A DNA stretch of 64,000 nt, taken from positions 1 to 64,000 of the forward strand of contig CAYVRC010000003.1 of the NCBI GenBank assembly GCA_964453205.1. Direction: 5' to 3'. The notes under the pieces are model-generated. The model was not told the DNA's origin. It saw only the letters and a list, made by a program, of their open reading frames with translations, and ran no database searches. Shown one piece after another: positions 25,878-34,213 of the stretch. The stretch's first letter is position 1, and every line of letters starts with the position of its first letter. This stretch comes from Crateriforma sp964453205. GTDB taxonomy: Bacteria > Planctomycetota > Planctomycetia > Pirellulales > Pirellulaceae. The position numbers and the translations under genes were made by a program.

Positions 25878-27820
25878 TGCGGCTGAATTTATCGGACATC
25901 GATGAAGTCACTTGCAAAGTCGGCGATTCATCCTGTGACTGTCGACGCTGGTCGACGCGGATGCTGCAACGTCGCTTTGACGAATTCCGTCGCCGAGCCG
26001 CGGTCGATCGTTGCGAAGGTTCTCCGACGGACTGGATCGGCTCGCTGGGAGGATTGTTGATCGAAAGCCTGCGCCGGACGTTGGGAGTCGAGCTGTATCC
26101 CACGCAAATTCAAGCCGGGCTGTTGATCGCCGCGGGCAAGATCGCGGAGATGCAGACCGGCGAGGGCAAGACGTTCGCCGGCTTTTTGCCGGCATGCCTG
26201 ATGGCCATGAACGGTCTCGGCGTCCACGTGGTTTGCCCCAACGAATACTTGGCCGATCGCGACGCGGGGTTGTTGGGCGAAAGCTTTGGAAATCTTGGTT
26301 TGACGTGCCGTTTTTTGCCCAACGACGCCGAAGCGGACGAGAAGCGGTCTCTGTACCGATGCGACGTGGTTTATGCGGCGTCGCCGACATTGGGCTTCGA
26401 TTATCTTCGTGATCGACTGAGATTTGGTCGGTCCACACGGCGGTCGGTCGGCGCACGCGTGTTGGAATCGCTCCACGGAAACTCCGGTGCAAGTGCTCGT
26501 TTGATGCGACCGTTGCATGCCGCCATCATCGACGAAGCCGACCATGTGTTGATCGACGACGCGACGTCCCCGCTGGTGCTTTCCGATCGCCCCGGTGGCG
26601 GGTCGGGCGCCGACGACTTGCTCGACCGCGCCGGCAAGGTGGCGTCGCGGCTTGTCGACGGAAATCACTACTTGGTCGACGCGGCCGGGGGACGATTGAT
26701 CCTGACGGAGGCCGGTTTCGCCGAGATTTATGATGCCGGTTGGCCTATCGGCGACGGGCGTCTGCGACGGCCGTGGCACGATTACGTGATCGCGGCTTTG
26801 CGGGCGAGTCGGCTTTATCAACGCGACCGTGACTACGTCGTACGCGGAAATGCGATTCAAATCGTCGATCGTTCGACGGGGCGGATTTTTACCGATCGTT
26901 CGTGGTCGGGAGGACTTCAACAAGCGATCGAAATCAAAGAGGGCATGCAGCCGACTGCTGAAACCGAGTCCGTTGCCACGACGACGCGTCAACAGTTTTT
27001 CGGCCGCTATCGTTGGCTCGGTGGGATGACCGGAACCGCGACGGGATGTGAAAACGAGTTCGCATCGGTCTACGGATGCGAAGTCCGGGTCGTCCCACTT
27101 CGTGTCCCCGGTCGACGCCTCGTTCTTGCCGACGCGGTTTTCGCGACCGCCGACGCCAAGCATCGTTGGATCGCCGATGAAGCCCGGGTGTGTCGACAAC
27201 TCGGACGACCGGTGTTGATCGGAACGCTCAGCATCGAGGAATCCGAGCTCATCTCCGCTGCAATGACTTGTCACGGCCTGAAGCACGAGGTCTTGAGCGG
27301 CGTCCAAGACCGAGCCGAGGCGTCGATCGTCTCGGCAGCCGGAAGTCGTGGCGCGATCACCGTCGCCACCAACTTGGCGGGACGCGGCACGGACATTCGC
27401 TTGGATGCGGACGCCCGCGCCGCGGGCGGTTTGCATGTCGTCGTCGCTTCGCATCATCGATTGGCCCGCATCGACCGCCAGTTGATCGGCCGCTGCGCCC
27501 GGGGAGGTGATCCCGGCACGGCCCGGTTTTGTTTGTCGGCGGAGGACGAATTGCCCACAAGTCGAGCGACTTGGCTGGCAAGTCTGATCCGGCGGCACCT
27601 GGATTCGTCGGAGACGATCGATTGTCGGCACGGCGATTTGAAACGCCCCACCAACGTCCCGCCCGGCGGCTTGCGGCGACACGTGTGGGACGTTCAGGAA
27701 CAACAGCAGCGTCTGGAAAGCCGCTTGCGGATCGCCGCATTGCGCCGAAAACAGCGCCACGACGTTTGGCAGACGCCGACGCGTGTCTGGGAGCCCGACA
27801 CCATTCTTACCCGGAGATGA
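25874..27820 (+). CDS. SecA-like ATPase encoded inside a TolC/HlyD operon
   Basis: 648 aa against about 900 for housekeeping SecA. NBD1 has MQTGEGKTFAG (Walker A, about residue 93), YCDVVYAAS-like and FDYLRDRL blocks, and IIDEADHVLIDDATSPLV (DEAD box, about 218). A preprotein-crosslinking-like insertion follows. NBD2 has GTAT, VATNLAGRGTDIRLD (about 498) and RIDRQLIGRCARGGDPGTARF (about 533). Motif VI reads RCARGGDPG instead of SGRQGDxG, so one conserved arginine/glutamine position is changed. The sequence ends soon after NBD2, lacking the helical wing and the C-terminal zinc/SecB-binding tail. GTG at 25874 and ATG at 25877 are both possible starts. It is probably the energiser of the system. 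Confidence 0.85.
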   Translation: MMRLNLSDIDEVTCKVGDSSCDCRRWSTRMLQRRFDEFRRRAAVDRCEGSPTDWIGSLGGLLIESLRRTLGVELYPTQIQAGLLIAAGKIAEMQTGEGKTFAGFLPACLMAMNGLGVHVVCPNEYLADRDAGLLGESFGNLGLTCRFLPNDAEADEKRSLYRCDVVYAASPTLGFDYLRDRLRFGRSTRRSVGARVLESLHGNSGASARLMRPLHAAIIDEADHVLIDDATSPLVLSDRPGGGSGADDLLDRAGKVASRLVDGNHYLVDAAGGRLILTEAGFAEIYDAGWPIGDGRLRRPWHDYVIAALRASRLYQRDRDYVVRGNAIQIVDRSTGRIFTDRSWSGGLQQAIEIKEGMQPTAETESVATTTRQQFFGRYRWLGGMTGTATGCENEFASVYGCEVRVVPLRVPGRRLVLADAVFATADAKHRWIADEARVCRQLGRPVLIGTLSIEESELISAAMTCHGLKHEVLSGVQDRAEASIVSAAGSRGAITVATNLAGRGTDIRLDADARAAGGLHVVVASHHRLARIDRQLIGRCARGGDPGTARFCLSAEDELPTSRATWLASLIRRHLDSSETIDCRHGDLKRPTNVPPGGLRRHVWDVQEQQQRLESRLRIAALRRKQRHDVWQTPTRVWEPDTILTRR

Positions 27821-28683
27821 ATCTCACCATGATCCGTTTCAACGTATCAACCATTCGAGTCTTTTGGTGGTCGTGCTGCTTGGGCGTCTGGTCGGGGGCG
27901 ATACCGGTCGGAGCGGCCGACGGCGTACGCGGCTTTATCGAACCGTATCAGAACATCCAGATTTCCGCCGGGGAAATGGGCGTTCTGTCGGACGTTCGTG
28001 TCGTCGAAGGCCAACACGTGCGAGCCGGACAGACTCTCGGCCAACTGGACGATCGCGTGCTTCAATCGACGTTGAAAATCGCCGAAACGGCCGGCCAGTC
28101 GCGGGGGGCGTTGCGAGCGGCCGAGGTGGAGCAGCGGATCAAGCGACAGCAGCTTGACGGGTACATCGCGTTGGTCGAGGAAGGCAACGCGACGGCCCGC
28201 GAAGTCGAACGCGCCCAAGCCGACTTTGATCAAGCCGTCGCGCGAGTCATCGCCGCCGAGGAGCAAATCAGAGTCCGCGAACTGGAATACGAACGGACGC
28301 TGGAACAGATCCGGCAACGAAAAATCGTTTCAACCATCGACGGCGTGGTCGTGGAGATCATGAAACGTCCCGGCGAATTCGTTTCGCCGACCGATCCGGT
28401 CGTCATGCGGGTGGCCCAGCTCGATCGTCTGAAATGTTCGTTGACGGTTCCCTACGATCGCATCGAAGGCATCGTGGCGGGACGGGAAATCCGACTCGTC
28501 GTCGGTGGCGGTATCGGCGTGGTGCCCTCGACGGTCGATTTTGTTTCGCCGGTGATCGATCCGCAAAGCGGGACGGTGGTGGTGAAAGTCCAGATTCCGA
28601 ATTCAGACGGAAAGCTGAAAGCGGGGCTGGTCTGTCGCATGGAATGGGACACGACGCCGCGCACGGCCAGGTTGCTGCCGTGA
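27817..28683 (+). CDS. HlyD-family periplasmic adaptor (membrane fusion protein)
   Basis: 288 aa from the ATG that overlaps the upstream TGA (ATGA). A membrane/signal segment (TIRVFWWSCCLGVWSGAIPVGAA) is followed by a lipoyl-like half-motif (GVLSDVRVVEGQHVRAGQTLGQLDD), a helical hairpin (about 70-150: RAAEVEQRIKRQQLDGYIALVEEGNATAREVERAQADFDQ) and the second lipoyl half (IVSTIDGVVVEIMKRPGEFVSPTDPV). A beta-barrel region (LKCSLTVPYDRIEGIVAGREIRLVVGG, VDFVSPVIDPQSGTVVVKVQIPN) ends the protein. It is the simplest of three adaptors in this operon and would bridge the inner-membrane parts to the TolC-like duct. Confidence 0.88.
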   Translation: MNLTMIRFNVSTIRVFWWSCCLGVWSGAIPVGAADGVRGFIEPYQNIQISAGEMGVLSDVRVVEGQHVRAGQTLGQLDDRVLQSTLKIAETAGQSRGALRAAEVEQRIKRQQLDGYIALVEEGNATAREVERAQADFDQAVARVIAAEEQIRVRELEYERTLEQIRQRKIVSTIDGVVVEIMKRPGEFVSPTDPVVMRVAQLDRLKCSLTVPYDRIEGIVAGREIRLVVGGGIGVVPSTVDFVSPVIDPQSGTVVVKVQIPNSDGKLKAGLVCRMEWDTTPRTARLLP

Positions 28684-30092
28684 AGACGATTGACGCACCG
28701 CGGCGACCCGATGCCGCCGTCGTGGCGGAATCCGCCACGCGGGTGTTGTCGCATGTCGTCGATCTGCAAATCGTCTTGGATCGGTGCGACGATGCCCAGG
28801 GAGCGGTGACGACGACCGCCGCGTGGCTCGCCGACCATCTCGGGGCTCGCCGTGTGTTGGTCGGGTTTGCTCCAGATCCCGCCGGTCCGTGCCGGTACGC
28901 CGCGGCGGTGCAGAACGATCTTCGAGACCAAGACCAGGGCGACGATCGATTGTCGCCGATCGAGGAGGCCGCGATCGAGGAAGTGATGCTGCGGGGCGAA
29001 ACGATCGTTGTGCCGCCGCAAAGCCCGATCGATCGATTCTGTGCATTGGCGGTCGGTCATCTCGCGGATCATGTCGATGCCGAGTCGTTGTTGGGGGTTC
29101 CGTTACACGACGAACTGGATGTCGTTCGCGGGGCCATCATTCTGATCGATGCACCGGAGGAGGACGAAGGCGTTTCGCTGCGAAATCAGTTTGTCGCGTT
29201 GTCGACGCCTTTGGCCGAGAAATGGTTGCGAATTCATGATCGTCAGCCGGATCGATTCACTCGGTTCGGCCGGCAAATCGGTCGTTTCGTCGGATTGACC
29301 AAGTCGTGGATCGCGATATCACTTTGCGTCGTTGTTTGTTTGCTGTTGACGGTACCGATGACTTATCGGATCCGATGCACGTGTGAACTGCAACCGATCG
29401 GGAAACGATATTTGGTCGCGCCGGTCGACGGTCCGTTGGAATCCGCCACGGTTCACGCCGGTGATCGCGTTTCGGCGGGTGAAGTTTTGGCGATCATGAA
29501 TGCGTCGGAGATCGATCTTCAACTGGCCGCGTTGCAAGCCGAACTGGAAAGATCACGAAAGACGGCGGACAGCTATTTGGCCGAGAACCGGGCCGGCGAA
29601 ACGCAGTTGGCCGAACTGGAAGCCCGACGCTTCGAACTGGAATCGGATCTGCTCCGCCATCGACGCAAGCAACTGGAGTTGCGGAGCCCGATCGACGGCG
29701 TGGTCTTGTCGGGAGACCTGCGTGATTCGGCCGGCGCGCCGCTTTCCCGCGGCCAACAGCTCTTGGAAATCGCGGCGTTGGGGCGACAGCGGGTCGAGAT
29801 CGCGGTGCCCCAGTCCGAAATCGCATTCGTCGCCGCCGATCAAACATTGATTTTTCAACTGCACGCCTTTCCCGATCGTCAATTCGATGCGAAGGTTCGG
29901 CGGGTCCGCCCGTCGGCCGAAGTCCGTGATGGTGCCAACGTGTTCATCGCGGAAGCGACGATCGACGATCCCGAACATTTGATGCGGCCGGGGATGAAAG
30001 GACGGGCGTGGGTTTGTTCGGGGCAAGCGTCGCTCGGTTGGGTCTTGTTTCACCGTCCGATCGCGCGGTTGCGTGTCTGGATGGGCTGGTGA
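28680..30092 (+). CDS. GAF-domain / HlyD adaptor fusion
   Basis: 470 aa, starting at a GTG that overlaps the preceding TGA (GTGA). Residues about 25-190 form a GAF-like domain (VLDRCDDAQGAVTTTAAWLADHLGARRVLVGFAPD, then LLGVPLHDELDVVRGAIILID). One transmembrane helix follows (about 208-228: WIAISLCVVVCLLLTVPM), then a periplasmic adaptor half with APVDGPLESATVHAGDRVSAGEVLAIM, a coiled coil (LAALQAELERSRKTADSYLAENRAGETQLAELEARRFELE), LRSPIDGVVLSGDL and a beta-barrel ending. The GAF domain is predicted to be cytoplasmic, so it could sense a ligand or dock the ATPase. I know of no well-characterised exporter with this fusion. Confidence 0.8.
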   Translation: MKTIDAPRRPDAAVVAESATRVLSHVVDLQIVLDRCDDAQGAVTTTAAWLADHLGARRVLVGFAPDPAGPCRYAAAVQNDLRDQDQGDDRLSPIEEAAIEEVMLRGETIVVPPQSPIDRFCALAVGHLADHVDAESLLGVPLHDELDVVRGAIILIDAPEEDEGVSLRNQFVALSTPLAEKWLRIHDRQPDRFTRFGRQIGRFVGLTKSWIAISLCVVVCLLLTVPMTYRIRCTCELQPIGKRYLVAPVDGPLESATVHAGDRVSAGEVLAIMNASEIDLQLAALQAELERSRKTADSYLAENRAGETQLAELEARRFELESDLLRHRRKQLELRSPIDGVVLSGDLRDSAGAPLSRGQQLLEIAALGRQRVEIAVPQSEIAFVAADQTLIFQLHAFPDRQFDAKVRRVRPSAEVRDGANVFIAEATIDDPEHLMRPGMKGRAWVCSGQASLGWVLFHRPIARLRVWMGW

Positions 30093-32284
30093 TGGCGACG
30101 CTCCCGGTTGAAAACACGACCGATGTGATGACTCGCCGCGTGCGAATCGCTGACAACGTTCGTTGTCGGCCGATCCGTGAGCGTGGTCGGTGGAAATACC
30201 AGATCGAAGTCGTCGACCGGCAACGATTCTATCGCGTCGGACTGGCCGAATACGGTTTGATCAGTCTGCTCGGCGACGGCAACACCTTGGCGTCGGCGAG
30301 TGGCTTGGCCGCGGCGAAGCTCGGTCAAGACGCGCCGTCGTCGGATCGTGCCGTGCAGATTTTGCGTTGGTTGGTGGAAAACGACTTGGCGGAATTCGTC
30401 GACGTCGACGAAGATTCGCATCGGGCGACGGGGGCGACCGCCCGTCGACGTCCGGCGGCGAGCCCGTCGATGCTGGCGAAACTGAATCCGTTTTGGTTGA
30501 AGGTCCCGTTGGCACGGAATGCCGACGTCTTCGCCGCCGCGTCGTCGTTCCTGCGTCCGTTGTTCACAAGATCGGGCGCGGTCATCGCGTTGATCGTTGC
30601 GATGCTCGTCGGCTTGGTGGTGTTGTCCGATGGGTCGACGTTTCGTCACGACCGGATCGACTTGTCCGATTCGCGGCAATGGATGGGGCTGATCGGAATC
30701 TGGTTGGGTTTGAAGGTGCTGCACGAGCTCGGCCACGCCGGGGCTTGTGTCAAATTCGGAGCGAAGGTTCGCGAAGGCGGTGTCGTTTTCGTCCTGCTGG
30801 CACCGCTTGCCTACGTCGATCTGACCGACAGTTGGCGACTGACCGATCGTCGCCACCGCATGATCATCAGTGCCGCGGGGATGTACGTGGAATGGTTGGC
30901 CGCGGGGACCGCCGTGCTGGTGTGGTGGTCGGTCGATTCGCCTCAAGCGGCATTGCTGTGTCAACAGATCGTGATCGCCGCCACCGTCACGACGGTCTTG
31001 TTCAACGCGAACCCGCTGATGCGGTTCGACGGGTATTACTTGCTTGCCGATGCCGTCGATTTGCCGAATCTTTACGGCCTCGGGTCGCAGCACGTTCGGC
31101 ACGTTCTCAAACGCGTGTTCCTCGGGCAGACCTTTCCGTCGCCGCCGCTGGATTTTTGGCGTCGAGTGCTGGTCGTTGTCTACGGCTGGTCCGCCATGAT
31201 GTGGCGAATGATCATCGGCGTGGGCTTGTTGATCGCGGCGGCTTGGATGTTCTCGGGCGCCGGGGTGGTGATCGCGATCGTGGGCGGGGCGCAATGGTAC
31301 GGGCGACCGCTATGGCGTGGCATGGTCGGACTGGCGGAGATCGCCGGCGGCGACCGCAAACGTCTGGTGCGGCCGATGGTGGTCGGCGCGACGTGGGCGT
31401 TTTGTCTAGGATTGGTCGCCTTTGTGATGCCGTTTCCGACGCATTTGTCGGCTCCCGCGGTCGTCCGGTACCCGTCGGAATGTTCGGTTCGATGCCAAGT
31501 CGACGGCTTTGTCGAAGCGGTCCACGTCGAGAGCGGACAACGCGTCCGGGCCGGTGATTTGCTGTTGGAACTGCGGAACGACGATCTGATCAAAGATTTG
31601 CGAAGCGTGGGGATGCAGATCCGAGCGAGCGAACTTCGTCAGCTGGCGGCGATCGATTCACTCGACGCGACGAGCGAACAGGTCGAAGCGGAAAACATGC
31701 AGTCGCTGTTGAGACGTCAACGGCACCTGGAAAGCCGGGTCGCCCGGCTTCGTCTGTTCTCGCACGCCGACGGTCGCGTCGAAGGTCGCGATTTGGGTCA
31801 GCTTTCGGGGTCCTTTGTGCGACAAGGCGATCGGCTGATGCAGATCGTCTCGGACGATCGAAAGGAAGTCGTCTTGATGATCGATCAGGCCGGCATCCGG
31901 CGAACGCGTCTACGAAAGGACCACAGCGTCCGATTCGCCTCGGCGGGCATCGCCACGTTCGAAAGCTCCCTGACGCGGATTCATCCGCGGGCGACCGATC
32001 GAGTGCCCTCCGCGGCGCTGGCGGCCACCTCGGGCGGCCCGATGGCGGTTCGCAGCGATCCGGATTCCGGCGACGAATCCCGTGTCAAATTGGTCGAACC
32101 GCATTTCGAAGCGATCAGCATTCTCGAACCAACGGTAGCCTCCGGGGTCCCGGCGGGGATGATTCTGCAAGCCCGCATCGGGTACCGATCCGATCCGCTG
32201 GCATCGCGACTGCGGACGACTCTGTACCGCTGGTGGTACGACGCCGAAGCGGCGTTGTCGCGCAAGACTGATTCGCACAGGTGA
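30092..32284 (+). CDS. PqqD-like / M50 site-2-type metalloprotease / HlyD fusion
   Basis: 730 aa; the ATG shares bases with the preceding TGA (TGATG). The N-terminal 110 residues look like a PqqD-type winged helix (IEVVDRQRFYRVGLAEYGLISLL to LRWLVENDLAEFV). The membrane core carries the M50 zinc motif LHELGHAG, the NPLMRFDGYYLLADAVDLPN motif (NPxxxxDG-type third ligand) and several hydrophobic helices. The C-terminal 230 residues are an HlyD-like hairpin with a split lipoyl domain (VRCQVDGFVEAVHVESGQRVRAGDLLLEL, then LRLFSHADGRVEGRDLGQLSGSFVRQGDRLMQIV). It may cleave, thread or recognise the exported substrate. Catalytic residues are intact, so activity is plausible. Confidence 0.85.
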   Translation: MATLPVENTTDVMTRRVRIADNVRCRPIRERGRWKYQIEVVDRQRFYRVGLAEYGLISLLGDGNTLASASGLAAAKLGQDAPSSDRAVQILRWLVENDLAEFVDVDEDSHRATGATARRRPAASPSMLAKLNPFWLKVPLARNADVFAAASSFLRPLFTRSGAVIALIVAMLVGLVVLSDGSTFRHDRIDLSDSRQWMGLIGIWLGLKVLHELGHAGACVKFGAKVREGGVVFVLLAPLAYVDLTDSWRLTDRRHRMIISAAGMYVEWLAAGTAVLVWWSVDSPQAALLCQQIVIAATVTTVLFNANPLMRFDGYYLLADAVDLPNLYGLGSQHVRHVLKRVFLGQTFPSPPLDFWRRVLVVVYGWSAMMWRMIIGVGLLIAAAWMFSGAGVVIAIVGGAQWYGRPLWRGMVGLAEIAGGDRKRLVRPMVVGATWAFCLGLVAFVMPFPTHLSAPAVVRYPSECSVRCQVDGFVEAVHVESGQRVRAGDLLLELRNDDLIKDLRSVGMQIRASELRQLAAIDSLDATSEQVEAENMQSLLRRQRHLESRVARLRLFSHADGRVEGRDLGQLSGSFVRQGDRLMQIVSDDRKEVVLMIDQAGIRRTRLRKDHSVRFASAGIATFESSLTRIHPRATDRVPSAALAATSGGPMAVRSDPDSGDESRVKLVEPHFEAISILEPTVASGVPAGMILQARIGYRSDPLASRLRTTLYRWWYDAEAALSRKTDSHR

Positions 32285-32324
32285 CGTTTCGTGTTCGCTT
32301 GCCCCGCGTCGTTGCGACGGCACG

Positions 32325-33455
32325 TCAAACCAGGACGTCTTGGGCCTGGGACAGCAGTCGGCGATACAGCGGGGCTCGAAACGATCGCAACAGCAACGTC
32401 ATGATCGGCCAGCCGGGCTCGACGGACGCGCCGTCATGAGGCAAGTCCGCCCAGGTCACTTCGTCGGCGACCGATGACTGTTGGACCAGTCGGTCGTAGC
32501 GGCTTTGTGAAAACACACCGCCGCGTTTCGCGTAGACGATTCGTTTGCAGATGCCGGCCGGCTTGGCCGAGATTTGCAGCGACGCGGGATGCAAATGGGC
32601 GGCGATCAACGATGCGGTGGGATCTTGGCTTCGCAATGCCAGTTCGATGACCTCCGACGACGCGGTCGGTCGCGGATTGACCTCCAGCAGGCACGGCGGG
32701 TGATGACGGTCGATCAAGAAATCCGCGTTGAACAGTCCTTGGTACCCGGTCTCGTTTGCAAACTGATCGCCCAGCGATCGGATCGCCGCCTGGGTCGCCG
32801 AGTCGACTGCGACGGGGCCGAACGATCCGGCGAAATAGAACGGGTTGTCATGATTCCGCACGTGCAGCGAACGGCACACGCCCAGCAAGCGGACTTCGGA
32901 TCTATCGGCCAGGTAGCTCGCCCCGACGGATCGCCCGGCCACCCAGGGCTGACGAAAGGTGTCGGCGCCATCGGCGGTCTGATTGTCTGTGGTCGGAGTG
33001 TCTGTGGTCGGCCGCCAACGGATTCCGATTCCGCCGGTGCCCTGATGGGGCTTGATCAACCAACGGCTGGGCGGTCGATCGAGGCCGGAGACCATGGACG
33101 CGGGCGTGGTGCAACCGGCACGACTTGCCCAACGCGAGATTGGGGACCCGGCTTTCAAGTTCGGCAAGCCGAGTGAGTCGGCAGTGCTGACGCCGATCAG
33201 GTCACTGACCTGCACGGCGACCGCGTCCGGGTAGCGAATTTTCGCTTCTCGAACCAACGCGGGAAGCCGGTCACGATCCTGGATTCGGGTGAAAGTCCGA
33301 CAGGCCGCCAAGGTGTCTCGATCGCCGAACAAATCGATTCCGTGAACGGCGTAACCGCCGCGAACGGCCGATTGGGCCGCCGACCGAACCGAGGCACCGT
33401 AAAGGATGACCGAAGTCGCAGTCTCTGACCCGTCTGGTGGTTGCATCCGGGGCAC
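32325..33455 (-). CDS. ATP-grasp enzyme adjacent to H4MPT genes
   Basis: 376 aa. ATP-grasp features: WLIKPHQGTGGIGIRW (ATP-binding lysine and glycine loop), GASYLAD, VAVDSATQAAIRSLGDQF, GYQGLFNADFLIDRHHPPCLLEVNPRPTASSEVIE, with EVNPR as the metal-binding motif. ATP-grasp proteins of this kind occur in the archaeal-like C1 clusters of methylotrophs (Orf17/OrfY) and in methanofuran or methanopterin synthesis, where they make amide bonds. Divergence from fae supports that role; the actual substrate is not visible. A low-complexity insert (TTDTPTTDNQTADGADT) interrupts the domain. The next in-frame ATG at 33446 is an equally possible start. Confidence 0.75.
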   Translation of the reverse strand: MPRMQPPDGSETATSVILYGASVRSAAQSAVRGGYAVHGIDLFGDRDTLAACRTFTRIQDRDRLPALVREAKIRYPDAVAVQVSDLIGVSTADSLGLPNLKAGSPISRWASRAGCTTPASMVSGLDRPPSRWLIKPHQGTGGIGIRWRPTTDTPTTDNQTADGADTFRQPWVAGRSVGASYLADRSEVRLLGVCRSLHVRNHDNPFYFAGSFGPVAVDSATQAAIRSLGDQFANETGYQGLFNADFLIDRHHPPCLLEVNPRPTASSEVIELALRSQDPTASLIAAHLHPASLQISAKPAGICKRIVYAKRGGVFSQSRYDRLVQQSSVADEVTWADLPHDGASVEPGWPIMTLLLRSFRAPLYRRLLSQAQDVLV

Positions 33456-33628
33456 GCTCTGTTACGTTCTGCGGGTCTTTAGTACGACTAGGTTGTGCAA
33501 GAAAACGACACGACAGCCGCCGTCGGGCGTTGACCCGATCAGTTGTCTCGCTGCAGACGCAGTCCCCTCCGCGTCTCGGGTGCAAGTTTTCCGGCGTAGC
33601 CGACAACATCCCCGTTTTAACAGTCTTT

Positions 33629-33636
33629 GGGAAAGG
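33629..33636 (+). promoter_or_regulatory. Ribosome-binding site of fae
   Basis: GGGAAAGG ends 11 bases before the ATG at 33648. It supports this start over the upstream in-frame ATG at 33627, which is not followed by Fae-like residues. Confidence 0.6.
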
Positions 33637-33647
33637 TAGCGACACTC

Positions 33648-34145
33648 ATGCAATTTTATATCGGCGAAGCGTTGGTTGGTGACGGAAACGAGGTCGCCCA
33701 CATCGACCTGATGATCGGCAGCAAAGACGGACCGGTCGGCGCCGCATTCGCCACTGCTCTGGCCAATCAGAGCGAAGGTCACACGAACTTGCTGGCCGTT
33801 TTGGCACCGAACGTGGCGGTCAAGCCGGCCACCGTGATGATCACCAAAGTCACGATCAAGGGCATGAAGCAAGCCGTTCAAATGTTCGGCCCGGCGCAAG
33901 CCGCCGTCGCCAAAGCGGTCGCCGATTCGGTCGGTGATGGCGTGATCCCCAAGGATCAAGCCGAAGACTTGGTTTGTGTTTGCGGCGTCTTCATCGCTCC
34001 CAATGCGGAAAGCGACGAAAAGATCTACAACTACAACTACGAAGCGACCAAGCAAGCGATCGCGGCGGCCATGAAGAACGAACCTTCGGCCGACGAAATG
34101 CTGTCCCAGAAAGACAGCGCGGCACACCCGTTCAAGGGATTCTAG
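33648..34145 (+). CDS. fae: Formaldehyde-activating enzyme
   Basis: 165 aa, the standard Fae length. The N-terminus MQFYIGEALVGDGNEVAHIDLMIG contains the conserved active-site histidine (His18). GPVGAAFATALANQSEGHTNLLAVLAPN, VTIKGMKQAVQMFGPAQAAVAKAVADSV and the C-terminal YNYNYEATKQAIAAAM are near-identical to Fae proteins of methylotrophs. Fae catalyses condensation of formaldehyde with tetrahydromethanopterin to methylene-H4MPT. The product feeds the dehydrogenase encoded 68 bases downstream on the same strand, so the pair forms one C1 unit. Presence of H4MPT enzymes is known in planctomycetes and was long considered archaeal-like. Confidence 0.97.
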   Translation: MQFYIGEALVGDGNEVAHIDLMIGSKDGPVGAAFATALANQSEGHTNLLAVLAPNVAVKPATVMITKVTIKGMKQAVQMFGPAQAAVAKAVADSVGDGVIPKDQAEDLVCVCGVFIAPNAESDEKIYNYNYEATKQAIAAAMKNEPSADEMLSQKDSAAHPFKGF

Positions 34146-34213
34146 TCGATCGCTCGTCACTCCAACCGAATCCCGGTCGTGCAGCCGTCTGCCGATCGGG
34201 ATTTGTTTTCATC

